From: Nepenthes gracilis
Taxonomy: Eukaryota > Streptophyta > Magnoliopsida > Caryophyllales > Nepenthaceae
NCBI GenBank assembly: GCA_033239525.1
Contig: BSYO01000016.1
Location: forward strand, 5,529,045-5,593,044
DNA length: 64,000 nt
Direction of reading: 5' to 3'
Part shown: piece after piece, positions 41,469-52,821 of the stretch
Layout: each line of letters begins with the position of its first letter
Numbering within the stretch: position 1 is the stretch's first letter
Program-made: the position numbers and the translations under genes
Notes under the pieces: generated by a model
Seen by the model: only the letters and a program-made list of their open reading frames with translations
Told to the model about the DNA's origin: nothing
Database searches by the model: none

Positions 41469-42738
41469 TCATCTAATCAGAATAGATCTGTCGCTATGCG
41501 TTTTGTCTACGGGAGTGTTTTTCAGTTTACACGGACCCGCAGCGGAGATTAGGTGAAACATTTGGGGTTCATGTTGAGGCAACGCTTTTTTAAAAATTCG
41601 TTGATTTCTTTCTTTCCAGTTAAAATAGACCGTGGCAGCAAGAGTGAGGCGGAAGGAGAATGCTTTGAGGTTTTTACCTTTCCATTTGTTTGCTGCCCAC
41701 GTGATGTTTGAATGCCAATCAGGATGTGGCCAGCTAATCCCTGCCTTACGGTGCATCAGCCGCCAAACGGTGAAAGTGAACGGGCAAGCAAATAATAGGT
41801 GGTCATGACTTTCCCAACCGTTGCAACAAAGGATACAGGACGCTGGTTGTTGAAGAAATGTGCTTACTCTATCCAGAGTGCTAAGCCTCTGTCGAATAGC
41901 GAGCCAAAAAATAAAGGCATGAGCCGGAATATATATGGGGCCCCAGACAAGGTTAGACCAAGCCACCTTTTCTTTGGGCTCTTGGAAAAGCCCATAAGCA
42001 GATTTAGTCGTGAAAACCCAATTGCGATCATCACACCATTTTGCCACATCACTACAGGAATGATTAGGGGTATAAGGAGGCATGCTTTCAACGATACCTG
42101 CAACCTCCATATCAAACGGGTTAGGCCACATCCATTTACCTTGCTTAATGATGTCCTTGACTTTTGCGTCAGAGGGCAACCAAGTTATACACCTAACTCT
42201 CTCATTGAATCGATCACAGAGAGGTCCAAGAGGATGCCAAAAATCTAGCCATAGGAAGGCGTCAACTCCATTACCAATATGGTAGCAAATCTTGGGGCGA
42301 AGGGAAGTACGAAGTTTCATAAGTTTTTTCCAGCTCCAGGGGGTTAAATCTGGGATTTTTATGGTCCAGATGCACCGATCTTTGATGCGGTGAGCATAAC
42401 ACCATGACACCCAAACAGAAGCCGGATCCTTTGAAATGATCCTCCAAAAATGGCGACACAACAAGGCTTTATTAGATGCTACAATGTTTTTGATTCCCAA
42501 TCCTCCTTCCTCTTTAGGTGTGCAAACATCTTTCCAGGCAACCTTTGCTGTATATTTTCCTTCATAGGAACCGTGCCACAGAAAGCTGCAAATGGACTTA
42601 TCAATACTCTTCAGAATGGATTTAGGAATGATGAACAAAGAGGCCAAGTAAGTATGGATTGTCGAGAGGATGGAAGAAATCAGCTGGAGCCGCTCACCGA
42701 AAGAGAGCCATCTATTCCTCCATGATGAAATTCTTTGT
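41469..42738 (-). CDS. LINE ORF2 C-terminal half, open reading frame (thumb and zf-RVT)
   Basis: Open for over 400 codons. It starts within ISSWRNRWLSFGERLQLISS, then YLASLFIIPKSILKSIDKSI, CSFLWHG, EEGGLGIKNIVASNKALLCR, YHIGNGVDAFLWLDFWHPLG, KSAYGLFQEPKEKVAWSNLV, WGPIYIPAHAFIFWLAIRQR, a zinc cluster (CILCCNG...HLLFAC) and TVYFNWKERNQRIF, ending SILIR. This is the best preserved LINE coding sequence here. The catalytic RT part is missing because the plus element at 42739 abuts its 5' end, so it is a fragment, though with few lesions. Confidence 0.85.
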
Positions 42739-42755
42739 TAATTGAGAGGCTTAGT

Positions 42756-42777
42756 GAGAGAAGCTCTGGCTTCTCTC
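42756..42777 (+). promoter_or_regulatory. 5' UTR hairpin (perfect 9-bp arms)
   Basis: GAGAGAAGC and GCTTCTCTC with a TCTG loop, about 90 nt before the ORF1 ATG. Identical hairpin at 56097-56118. Confidence 0.75.
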
Positions 42778-42864
42778 TAGGTCTCCGTCTTTGAATCTGC
42801 GAAGGGAGTCTTCGCTGGTTCGTTATCCGATCTGTAGCTGTGTCCGTCTTCGATTGAGCCGGCC

Positions 42865-44464
42865 ATGGCCGGCGTCTTGGGGGCCACCCCGGATGCTCCT
42901 CAACTCGTTTCATCGCCTCTCTTGGCTGGTGCGGTGTCCTCGAAGGCTAACTCCATCTCGATTCCTCCTTTCCCCCTTGCTGATGCTGATGGTTGTGCTT
43001 CGGGCAGTCTGGCTAGTAACGACCCTTCATCTTCTCCTCTTCGATTTTCTGATTGCTCGTCTTCTCTGCGTCAGACTCTCAACCCCACTTCCTGGGCAAA
43101 TATTATTTGAAGGAAGGTGTCGGATGGCTGTAGTGGCTTGAAATTCTTCCCCCCTCTTGAGGTAGATGGGGATACCGCTACCATTTCTCCTCCTCCAGAG
43201 GTTATCGACCATGGCCGACGTATTTGGGGGTCCACCTTAGTTGGATATTTCTTCGATGTCCCTCCTCATTTCGAGGCGGTTTGCTCCATTGCCTGCCTTC
43301 TTTGGAATCGTTTTGGTCTAGAGCATATTGCTACCAACGATGAAGGATTTTTCTTTTTTTGGTTCTCTTCTTTGGATAAGATGGAGCAGTTCTTGCTGGC
43401 CGGTCCGTGGCTGCTTGTAGGTAAAGCCATTTGTCTAAAACAATTTCTCCCTGGAATGATGCCGTGTAAGGAAATGCACAAATTGTTCCCAATTTGGATT
43501 AATCTTTTCAATGTGTCGGTTGAATTTTGTTCTCCGATGGGGTTGGGCTGGGTTGCAGTGCTAATAGGGAAGCCAATCCATCTTTGTCCCAGAACTGCGA
43601 AAATGGAGAAGCTTGATGTTGCCCGAATTTGTGTTGAGATTGAGGCGGATGCTGCCTTGCCCACCAGTATTGTCCTGCAATCGTCAGACCCCAATCCTGT
43701 GATAAATGTTGAATACTCTTGGAAGCCAATTAGGTGTGGGCAATGTCTCCTGTTTGGTCATGAGGTGTCTAATTGCAAAGCCAAGAGGTTACATCCTTTT
43801 TCTGGTAAGTCTCCCAGGAAGAGAGCTATGCCTAAAAATTGTCCTCTACCATCTGCCTTTTCGGCTGGTAAGCATATTGAAACTAATTGCCCTGGCAATT
43901 CCTCTGCCCACCTTCTGTCTGATAGTCACCCTGACTTTTCCAAGGACCTTTTGGTGAAGGACTTGGTGGTCCAGTGCACTCATGTTGCTGAGCAGATTAC
44001 TGCAGAAGACCTAGAGGAGGCCCCTTCCTCTCGTCCTCCTCCTGATGATGCTGTATCTTTGGGTTTTGTTGATACCGGGATTGTAGTGTGTTCTCAGGTC
44101 GGCGGGTATCCAATTAAAGCGTTTGGTGAGATTTTGATTGGTAGGATTGATCCTGGCTCTGAACCTGGTGATGCTTTGATGGACAGTGAGGTTTCATTGT
44201 CTCCTGGTGTGCTGGTTGATGATTCTTTGCAAGTTGATCATCAGCGTGCAGTGTTCCACAAGGAAAGGCAACAGGTCTCATTTGTTGAGGCTTTTAGGCG
44301 TGGTCTTGTTACTACTGGAGTGGGACGTCTGGGTGATGGTGCTGCCCCACTTTCCATAAGGCCGATAACTAATGCGGACCGAAGGGACGCTCTTGGAATC
44401 ATAACTTGTTCTAAAGAGGTTGTAGGCTCATTTGAATCTACTTCTTCAGCTCAAACTGTTCTTT
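42865..44464 (+). pseudogene. near-intact ORF1 (DUF4283 and zinc knuckle), one stop
   Basis: Starts MAGVLGATPDAPQLVSSPLL; a single in-frame TGA at 43108-43110 follows TSWANII. The rest (43117-44464) is open: ISPPPEVIDHGRRIWGSTLV, FEAVCSIACLLWNRFGLEHI, FFFFWFSSLDKMEQFLLAGP, PMGLGWVAVLIGKPIHLCPR, ARICVEIEADAALPTSIV, and zinc knuckle CGQCLLFGHEVSNC (about 43735-43780). The acidic middle has VSFVEAFRRGLVTTG and ITNADRRDALGI, shared with 19842-21609. It stops early at FESTSSAQTVL without the KSILKK end. Sequence to about 44800 may be a frameshifted remnant of the C-terminus. Confidence 0.8.
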
Positions 44465-45675
44465 GACTTCCAAAACATGGGGGTTCGAGCCCTTGTTCCA
44501 ATCTACAGCATCTTGAGGTTTCTTTGCCCGTTCCTCCTTCATCACAGGTTTTTTTGAAGCTTTTGATGGTTCGGGCACCTGTTCCCAAACTCACTCTAGA
44601 TTTCCGTCTTTCCCAGCTCCTCGTCTCCCTTTCGCTATTGAGGTTACTTCCTCTGGTCACCTGGTTGCTCAACCGTGCGTCCCTTTCCTTGATAGGGAAT
44701 GTGCTAATTCGACCGTACCCTGGTTCTGCTGTAGCATCTAGTTTGATATCCGAGGATTTGCCGGCAGCGACCCATTCTTCCCGGTCTGACATAGTCCAGA
44801 TCAAAGCTTGCTATTTGCTGCAAATCTGGAATTTGGCCAGTTCCAGTTTCTTGTAATCTGCCGGTTACTGTCTGTGAACATGTTTGTGATTGGGAGCATG
44901 TGCTTCTTAGTAATGTTGTGGCTGCCTGTGCATTCTCGCCTTGGATGTAAATTGGCTAAAAAGCTTCTGCAACTGGCGTGGTTGGCTACTGTCTTGAAGA
45001 TATTGTTGCATTGACTACAATTGTTGTTCCCTCTTTGTTTACTGAGGAGCAAGGCTCTGTTGCTGAGGTGTGGAGTTGTCGTAGGGATGCGGCTTCAGGC
45101 TAATTTTGAGGTTGTAGTGCTTCTGCTACTGTCGTGAAGATGCTGAAGCATAACATTCCCTTGTTGCCTCCCTCACTTATATCTTTACACTTGGGCTGCC
45201 GGTTGCATATTGCCTTGTGTGTATGCTGTGATGATCATTTATGACTACTGTGTGCAAGCCTCCCATGAGGTTTACTTCCCTTCACAGACTGAGGTGCATG
45301 CCTCTGTTGCTGTGTGCCGTGGAGCAACTGCTGGTTTGCAACTGACATGTGCTGCTATTCTCCTCTTTTACTAAGTTATGGCAGTGAGCTGCTGATGAAA
45401 CATAGCTATTGGTTTGTGTTTAAACTTGGTGTGTGTTGGTGATGACATGAAGCCTTGAATTAGATGGTGTGATGACTGTTTGCATGCAGTTTCATCCGCT
45501 GTGAATCCGAGTCAATAATTTGATTTTTTCCTTTGCTTTTCCTGTTTTGTGTCAGGGTGTTTTAGGGATGCCCATGCTTCTATGTTCTTACTCCAAGTTG
45601 GCAAAACACTTGGAATAGAATATAGGCTTGTAATTTTTTATTTTTAATACAATTTTATTACTTACCAAAAAAAAG

Positions 45676-46381
45676 GTTAAAGGGGTCAGAATGCAGGGTG
45701 AGTGGTCCGATAGCTTAGCTGGGGGAAAGGAAGCTTTGTAGTTAAATTCCATAAGCCAGGGACTATTTACAACCACTCTATCCAGCTTATGGTAAACACG
45801 AGAACTAGACTTTTTGCCGTCATTCCAAGTGAAGAAAGCGCCATCATAGATCAGGTCCTACAAATCACAGTCTAAGAGACATTTATCTAGGGTCATAGAA
45901 CTATTACCATGCCAACAACCTCCCAGATTTTCAGATAGCACTCTAATGGCATTGAAGTCACCCAAAGCTGCCCAAGGCTGACTAGAGCCAAGTTGGTGGA
46001 TGGCATGCAACTTATCCCAGAGGATTCTACGGTCGATCTCAGAGTTTGAGGCATAAATGAAGGAAATGAAAAAGGAGTGATTATTAATTTTATTCAGGAT
46101 TTTGCAGTGGATGAGTTGGTCGCTTTTATCAATATGCTCAGATCAACACTACTATCATCCCAACCAATCCAAATATGACCAGAAGAGGTAGAGGAGTAAT
46201 TCATCTCCCACTTCCGCAATGGCATCAGTTTTTTTGCAATAATGGAAGCCTTATTTTCTTTAACACGAGTCTCTACAAGACCAACAATATTGCTGCGGGA
46301 GGAATGGATGAAGTGTTTGACTTCATGGGTCTTAAGCGCCCCGTTAAGCCCACGGACATTCCAGTGGGCAACATTAACCAT
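45676..46381 (-). pseudogene. LINE ORF2 N-terminus: APE endonuclease
   Basis: MVNVAHWNVRGLNGALKTHE, NIVGLVETRVKENKASIIAK, WEMNYSSTSSGHIWIGWDDS; then, after a stop near 46094, NNHSFFISFIYASNSEIDRR, PWAALGDFNAIRVLSENLGG, AFFTWNDGKKSSSRVYHKLD and KLSDHSPCIL. These are the NxRG, ET, Y, GDFN, D and SDH positions of the APE family. It is cut at 45675 by the plus element. ORF2 begins inside the ORF1 stop region (8-nt overlap, 46374-46381). Confidence 0.85.
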
Positions 46382-47665
46382 GGGGCTTGGGACAAGGGAA
46401 TTTTTTCTTTTTAGGTCCCTTTGGTTTTTTTAAAATCGATTTAGGTTGGAAAGCTCCTCCAGCCTTGTCTTCATGGATGGAGGGAGGACAGCCTGGCGTG
46501 CTGGAAGTCCCAGCAACCACATGCTTTGGCATCTCGCAGGTACCCCTAAGGTTTGAAGATTTATAACAAGAGACAGAAACATTCAACTCCCCATTCTCCT
46601 GGGAAGACCAGGAGCTAGAACCCCTGGTCTAGGAATGAGCCATGGTATCAACCTTCTGCAAGACTCCATCAGATAGAAGGTGAGTAGATGAAGGCTCAAG
46701 CTGGTCAGTACTGCTACCAACGTGGACAGAGATACCATCTACCAAGGAAGACTCAAACCTAATTGCCTTGCCTCTAACAGAGGGGTCCTGAATATCCGTT
46801 TTGGGATCTACGGAAGCTACGATGCAGCCAGAAGCTGACTCAGCAAGATCATGAGCACAGTCATCAACACCCTCTCCTAAGCAATCCAGATGGATACTAT
46901 CTTCGGAATTTTGGAGAGCATCAAGGGGTTGGAGGAGGACGTAGGGGCAGTAGGGATTCCTGATGCCACCAAAACACCAGGCATGCTCCTGATCCCTTTA
47001 ACCTCCTTGGGACGGGCTCTAGGGGAAGAAGGGATTAAACAACCGGTGAGTTTATATTTAGGGATCACCTTGCAATGATCGTTAGAGTGACCAGAGGCCT
47101 TACAAATTTCACAACGGAGTGGCTTCCAGGGGTATTCCACTGCCACGTCGACGCCCTGAGATACCCCTGGAATTACTCCAGTATTGATCCTAATTCGTTC
47201 AGGCAGAGGAGAGGAGGCCGAGATTTCTACACAAATGCGGGGAAATCTCATACGTTCCATCTTAGCTGTAGTAGTATCCAGCTGGAGGGGCTTCCCGAAA
47301 GCACTGGCTATCCAACTAAGGCCCAGGGGAGTCCAGAACTGAACCGGAACATCCTTAAAGTGTAACCAGGTGGGAAAGCTTTTGTGGTCCTCCTTGGAGA
47401 GAACCAAATCAGGGGACCACTTTTTCAAAAAGATGGTTCAACCTGCAAAAGCCCATGGTCCTTGGTTCAGACAGTCCAGCATTTGGGTATCGTTCGAGAG
47501 ACGAAAGAGAAAAAAGCCGTTGTCTAGTTCAGCAATGTAGGAAATCCCAAATCTGGCCCATATCCTACGGGCAATGTGGTTAACAACATAGAAACTAAGT
47601 GGAGCATTGTAGAAGTAGCTTACAAGAGTAGAGCTCCATACAACTTTGCCTTGTTGAATAACCTC

Positions 47666-48837
47666 TTATAGCTAATGGTGAGACCTGGTCTTGTTCTGGA
47701 GGTTTGCTGTGTTGCTGCTGCGTGATGATGCAAATCGGCTGAATGCTGGCAGCTTCTTGTGTGAAGCTATGGTTCTGTTCTGGCTTGCAGAAGGAAAGCA
47801 ACAGAGTTTTGTAGGAGATTCGGCTGTATGACTTTTTCCGGGATGCTTAGGCTTATTTGTAGACATTATGGTTTTTTGGGGGTGTGATGCATTTGCTTAT
47901 TACTCCCCTGTTTGCATTATAATCCTATTGCATTGCATTTTTCCTTCTTTGGTGCAAAGATTGCCAACCAAGAGTCAGCCGCTTTCTTTCCCTGTTCGGG
48001 TGAGTGTTGGATTCGGCCTTGTGCGCAGGATGCCTTTTTTTTGAATTATTGGCCGGAGTTGGTGGAGATGTGATTCTCATGATGCCAGTCTTTGGATCAG
48101 TCCGGAATGGTGCGAATCGGGTCCGCTTATTGAAAGCGGTGATGTCGTTTTCCTTGATTGATCAGCTGAAGGCTGGTTTTTTGTTGCTGGCGCAGCCCAG
48201 CGACTACTGATGATGATCTTGGCTGATAATCAGGCGTTCCTGAATTGGACGTCCTGGTTGTGAATTCTTTATCCTGGACCCCTGGGTGACTTGGCTGTGC
48301 GAAGGCTGGACCCCTGCTGGTCGGGCTGTCCACATTTTGGCCTTTACTGCTGCTGGCTTTGTTCGTTGGGATCACGGCTACTATACGTTAAAACTCCTGG
48401 TTTTTTTTGTGGGTATGGCTGATTTTGTAGCACCATTGCAAATGAGGGTGCTGCTGTAGTTGTTCTCTCATGTTGCTATGATGTCCGGTTAGTGAGATGC
48501 TGCCCTTTACCGTTGCTGATCCAAGATGAATTTGTCAGTTTGGGCTGTTGGTTTCTTGAACCTGAAGTGGTGTATGTTGCTGATGGTTCATCACAGCGCC
48601 TGCTGGCTTGGGATCAGTGGGTTGGACCCGCTGTATTGTGATGTAATATTTTTCATTTACTATAGGTTTCATAGAATGTTGGCCTCCTAGAGGTATCATA
48701 TACTTGTTTGTACTTTTCGCTCGGGTATGCCCAATGGTTATGTTTTACTCCCAAGTTAAAATACTTGGAGTTAAAACATCGAATTTGTAATTTTTTTTCC
48801 CATCAATCCAAAATACTTACTTATCAAAAAAAAAAAT
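47666..48837 (+). mobile_element. 1.17-kb hairpin-tailed non-coding element with TSD
   Basis: TTGTTGAATAACCTC is present at 47651-47665 and 48838-48852. The body is T+G-rich and non-coding (part near 48290-48370 matches 58085-58160). Tail: CGGGTATGCCCAATG, hairpin 48740-48779 (arms ATGTTTTA/TAAAACAT outside, CCAAGT/ACTTGG inside), A11 at 48826-48836. Excision would rejoin the ORF1 of the host LINE. Confidence 0.88.
48740..48779 (+). other. 3'-tail hairpin, 8-bp outer stem
   Basis: Outer arms ATGTTTTA and TAAAACAT, inner CCAAGT/ACTTGG, 6-nt loop TAAAAT: a nearly continuous 16-bp stem. Confidence 0.85.
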
Positions 48838-50329
48838 TTGTTGAATAACCTCGAAGGGGGAGTAAGTTCGATAATAGATCCATTTTGCGAGGGGGGAGGG
48901 AAGAATTGAAGATGGGTACCTTCTTCAAGAACATCATTTCGGACAATAGACGCCCACGAATGGACCGAGTTCATTTTCGCCGGGTATGTGTTGAAGTGGG
49001 CAGGTATGATCCACTTCCATTAAAAATCATATTAAGGTCTGTAGGCTCTAAGGTTGAGGTAGCGGTGGCTTATCAATGGAAGCCGGAGCGCAGTGTGTCT
49101 GTTTTAAAACAGAGAAAACTTGATGTTGCTAAGGCCACCCAAGTAGCTCCATCACTGCCGAGAGCCCTCGTTGTTTATCCAAAATCTCAGGATTTGATTT
49201 TGCTGTTGGCTGACTCACCAAAGGTAAATCTGCTTCCAATAAATCCAAAGGACCCTCCGGCACGTAAGCGGCTAGGCTTGTTTGTAGGGGGTCTCCTTTG
49301 TTGCTTTCCATGATGGCTTACAACAGTTGTGGGTTCTGAGGCAGGTTTTGGCCCGTGAATTTTGAGGGGCCCTGCAGGATAGTTTGCTGGCTTCCGTAGT
49401 TTGTGTTTTTGTGGTGCGGTTTGGTTTTGATGACGTGGTCTTTGATGCCGTGAGTTATTTAAGGCCGGATGTGGTCTTTGGCCGATTTGGTTTCACTTGG
49501 CGTCAAGGCTAACTTGGATTTGCTGGAGTGCCGATTTGTCCGGTTTCCTTGGTTGGTTTGAGATGCGGTGGATAAGTCTGGCTGACGTGGACCTTTTGCC
49601 CTATTGTTGCCGTTTTTGATTGCTGTAGTTGCCGATTGCGTTTGCCTGATCTGGTTCACAGATGATGGCCGGTTTGGCTGGAGGCTGGTTGGTTCTGGCT
49701 AACGTTGACCCTTTGTCCTATTGTTGCCGATTTGATGATTGGCTGGCGTGGCCTGCTCGCATGTTGTGCCGGTTTGATACTCGGGTGTCTGCCTAATGCA
49801 AAAGCCTCTGTTGCTGCTTGGTGGTTTTGCTACTGAAAGGACAGGTGTTTTGTTCCGTGTTATTGTTGGCATTATGAGCCACTGGGTTGTGCTCTTCTGT
49901 ATTGCAACGTGGTGTTGTCTGATGATCAGGTTCGAAAAGTAATGGGCTGCTCATCATGGAGAGACTTTGCTGTGGCGTTGAATTTAGTTGCTGCCAGATT
50001 GAAAGCTCCCTTTATGCTATATTCTGCTGCTGCTACTGCTCGCCGGCTTTTCCTGATGAAGCAAGGCTCGAGGTGTATGTTTTGGCTGCTTTACCAAACA
50101 AGTGATGCCGGTTTTGGTTTGTGTCAATCCCCTTCCATCAAAGGGCGTTATGGTGTAGGACTTGTTTTTTTTATATTTATCTTGATGTTCGGGGTCAGCC
50201 CCCGCGGTTATAATTTTATTCCAAGTCGAAAAAATACTTGAAATTAAATCATAGTTTGTAAAATTTTCTTTTCTTTTAATACAATTAACTTACTTACCAA
50301 AAAAAAAAAGTCTTCGATTGGTTTTGGAA

Positions 50330-50715
50330 TTGAGGGTATAATGCCTACTGATTTCGACTTGTGTTTAAATGCCGATTTGGAATTGAAGGTATATTGCCGA
50401 TTTCAATTGCCAATTTAGAATGAGGGTTATCTGCCGATTTCAACTTGCGCTTAAAATGCAGTTTTGGAATTGTGCGTAATTTGCTGCTTTCTATTGGCGA
50501 TTTCAATTGCCGATTTGGAATTGAAGGTAAATTGCCGGTTTGGAATTGTGGATTAAAGCCATTTTCGACAGGGCCGATTTGGATTTTAGGGTTTATTGCC
50601 GATTTCACTTGCCGATTTGGACTTGCGTGACAATTGCCGAATTTTAAGGGTAAATTGCCGATTTCAATTGCCGATTTCAACTTCCGATTCGGAATTGCAG
50701 CTCGATTGCCTTCTT
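50330..50715. repeat. minisatellite with TTGCCGATTT units
   Basis: About 15 spaced copies of TTGCCGATTT or TTGCCGGTTT with linkers such as GGAATTGAAGGTA and CAA, at irregular 15-45 nt spacing. Present within the 3' body of one element. Confidence 0.75.
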
Positions 50716-50838
50716 GCCGGTTTGGCAAGTTTTAGTTGATCGGATTTATATTCGGTTGTTCTTACTTAACTTGTCTTGTCCAGGATTGTAGTCTTCGATC
50801 TAGACTTTTTCAATGTGTTTTGGGGTACTCCCATTCAT

Positions 50839-50885
50839 CTTTGCTCTAATTTTAAGTTGGCAAAACACTTGGAGTTAGTGCAAAG
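50839..50885 (+). other. 3'-tail hairpin with CTTTGC/GCAAAG outer stem
   Basis: Outer arms 50839-50844 and 50880-50885, then CTAA/TTAG, then AAGT/ACTT. The outer stem is unlike that of any other copy yet pairs perfectly: a compensated variant. Confidence 0.8.
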
Positions 50886-52435
50886 ATTTGTAAATTTCTT
50901 TTAATTTTAATGCAATACTTACTTACCAAAAAAAAAAAAAAGACTCACCAAAGGTGCATTATTTGGCTCTTGCGGATAAGGAGGCCTGGGGTGTCGAAGG
51001 CCATGACCTGCCACCGAATCAACGGTCCTCTCTTGAGCAGCTGCACATTTATCCTCTTGTTGCCAACTGCCCAGTATCATCTGTGGAATTGATCTCAAGC
51101 GATGGTGTTGTATCTAAGAGTGAGCTGATCTCTGAACTTCCTGGTGAGCTTGATTGCTGTGAGTGTGATCCTAATCCAGATCCAGGATTAGAGGCTATGG
51201 TGCCCCTAGATCCGGTTGGATCCACTGTCCAACAAGATATGGATTCTGATCCTGTCTTGAATGCTTTCTCCTCTGGCTTGGCGGGGGATTCGCTGTTGGT
51301 CCCTTCTCAGCCTGTTGATGAATTGGTCGTGGCCTATTGCATTGCTGGCCATACTCCCAGCTCTCCTAATGCCATTGCTGGCCGGGTAGGCTGTGCCCTG
51401 AGTACTAGATCCTTAGACCTAGGCTTTCCTTCGCATAGCTCCGCCCAGTTTGAGAGGCATAATGTATTGCGTTCCTTGGGTGCGGACCTTGATATCACTC
51501 CTGACTCAATCTCTAGGATTTCTTGCAAATATCACCTGGACAAGCCTGGGCGGGTTGAGGAGACTATGGGCGATGGGGATTTAGTATCTAATGACCATCG
51601 AGCCCCTGGTAGTGGGTCCGATGTATCTGATCAGATTAAGGAGGCCTTGGCAGATGAAGCTGCTGATGATGTGCCATTGCTCTATGCCCTTTAGCAGGTG
51701 CTAGGTGTTGAAGATACTTTGCTACATATTAATTCCCTCGGCCCGGAACATAGGAACTTGGTGCTTATTTTTTTGGATAACTGTATTTGCGATCTATCTG
51801 GGAAGGCTAAGGAGGTTTTCAGATCTTCTTTTTCGATGAGCAAGGCGATTCTAAACAGCTCTTCCGATGCACATTTTGAGGCCCTCAAATTGTTAGTGGT
51901 TACTAAATCCTCCCAACCACACTTTGTCTCCTTATCTCCCGATGGAAGGAAGGTTATTTTTAATTTTCTATTCTTTTTGCTGGAAACTAAAACAAATTTT
52001 CCAACTTGCCATTATAACGATCTGGATGATCTAATGGCCGGCCTCAAAAATTTTGACAAATCCAATTGGCCTCGGCGGCTGAATGGCGGGAGTGGTAGTG
52101 TGGTGCATGATGGAACATTGAAACACGTCAAGTCAAGGAGACAGCGAAAAGCTGCTTCCCTAAGTATAAGGGTTCGTCATGCATGAACGCTGCCTCCTGC
52201 TGACTAGGTATATTTATCTATGTGTGTGAGGCTCGGTCTGAGCCTTGGGACCAGCTTGTTTTTCTGCTGGGCTATGTGGAAAGGGTCTTGCACTGGAATT
52301 TCAACTAGGCGCTGGTTTCTTGACTCTATGCCTTGATTGGGGGTTGGTAGATTGGTAAGCCTTTGTGTGTGCTGGGCTCCAGCAAAATGCTGTGAAACTT
52401 GATACTATTGCAGTGCCCAAAAATTCTGGCCCTGC

Positions 52436-52553
52436 TTTTTTTTTGGTAAGTAAAATGAAATTAACAGAAAGTAAAGGTACAAAAAATATTGTTCTAATTC
52501 CAAGTGTTTTGCCGACTTGGAGTTTAAACAACAAGCTAGGGCATTCCCCGAGC
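52436..52553 (-). mobile_element. truncated hairpin tail
   Basis: T9 at 52436-52444, hairpin about 52490-52530 and the GGGGAATGCCCTAGC box, then directly the T-run of the next minus element at 52554. Only the tail remains. Confidence 0.8.
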
Positions 52554-52821
52554 TTTTTTTTTGTTAAGTAATTAATTGTATTAAAATTTAAATAAAATGT
52601 ACAATCAGTTATGTTCTTTACCAAGTGTTTTGACGACTTGGCAAAAGAAACATAGAAATAGGGAGTCCCCTAAACCATGACGAAAGTCATTAATAACAAG
52701 ATTACAGTATCAAAATCGGCGTTGGAAACGCAAAACCAACTCAGCATTTGAATCGCACTCCGAAAACGGCAATTGAAGTACAAGACGAGAGTGGCAATCT
52801 CAATTCAACTCCGTCCATACC

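Larger units (their letters stand above)
42739..45674 (+). mobile_element. ORF1-only, hairpin-tailed element inside a minus LINE
   Basis: 5' UTR hairpin (42756-42777), ORF1 (42865-44464), about 1.1 kb of body, tail box, hairpin about 45579-45624 and A8 at 45667-45674. No ORF2. Left flank is a minus ORF2 C-terminal half; right flank is a minus ORF2 endonuclease. I found no TSD; the RT core that should lie between the flanks is gone. Confidence 0.75.
46374..48958 (-). pseudogene. LINE ORF1 linked to ORF2, split by an insertion
   Basis: N-terminal part 48958-48853 (SWASIVRNDVLEEGTHLQFF), then the 47666-48837 insertion, then 47665-46374: AELDNGFFLFRLSNDTQMLD, LGLSWIASAFGKPLQLDTTT, ICVEISASSPLPERIRINTG, VEYPWKPLRC, zinc knuckle CEICKASGHSNDHC, a Ser/Pro-rich region and the end PKSILKKPKGPKKKKFPCPK. 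A stop after AFAG, one near 46877 and a frame change near 48870 break it. It is the zinc-knuckle, KSILKK type, and the only ORF1 of that type with ORF2 attached here. Confidence 0.8.
49226..50941 (+). mobile_element. two nested hairpin-tailed bodies between TSDs
   Basis: GACTCACCAAAGGT at 49212-49225 and 50942-50955 flanks the whole block. It holds a body ending with a tail at 50189-50309 (hairpin about 50211-50253, A11 at 50299-50309) and a second part with a minisatellite and tail (hairpin 50839-50885, A14 at 50928-50941). The first 60 nt resemble the frameshifted C-terminal end of the ORF1-only proteins. No intact ORF. Confidence 0.8.
48958..52186 (+). pseudogene. ORF1 with DLDITP motif and ~130-residue accessory domain
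   Basis: First part (to 49225): MDRVHFRRVCVEVGRYDPLP and VAYQWKPERSVS, with no zinc knuckle. Removing 49226-50941 and one TSD copy keeps the frame (SPKV to HYLALADKEAW). 50954-51691 is open and acidic, with DLDITPDSISRISCKYHLD (51485-51541). One TAG (51692-51694) is followed in the same frame by the accessory domain: LGPEHRNLVLIFLDNC, FEALKLLVVTKSSQP, SPDGRKVIFNFLFFLLE, FPTCHYNDLDDLMAGLKNFD, then DGTLKHVKSRRQRKAAS and the stop at 52186. This is the best copy of the accessory domain. Confidence 0.8.
48958..52435 (+). mobile_element. ORF1-only element (5' truncated, 3' displaced), with insertion
   Basis: ORF1 starts mid-domain at the junction with the minus LINE (about 48958), is split by 49226-50941, and runs to 52186. 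Non-coding sequence continues to 52435, where a minus tail begins. No ORF2 follows the ORF1. The original tail is not identified; body sequence after 55561 could be its continuation. Confidence 0.65.

Noticed and set aside
41799..42248. 149-residue plus-strand ORF
   Set aside because: Shadow of the intact LINE ORF2 frame on the minus strand.
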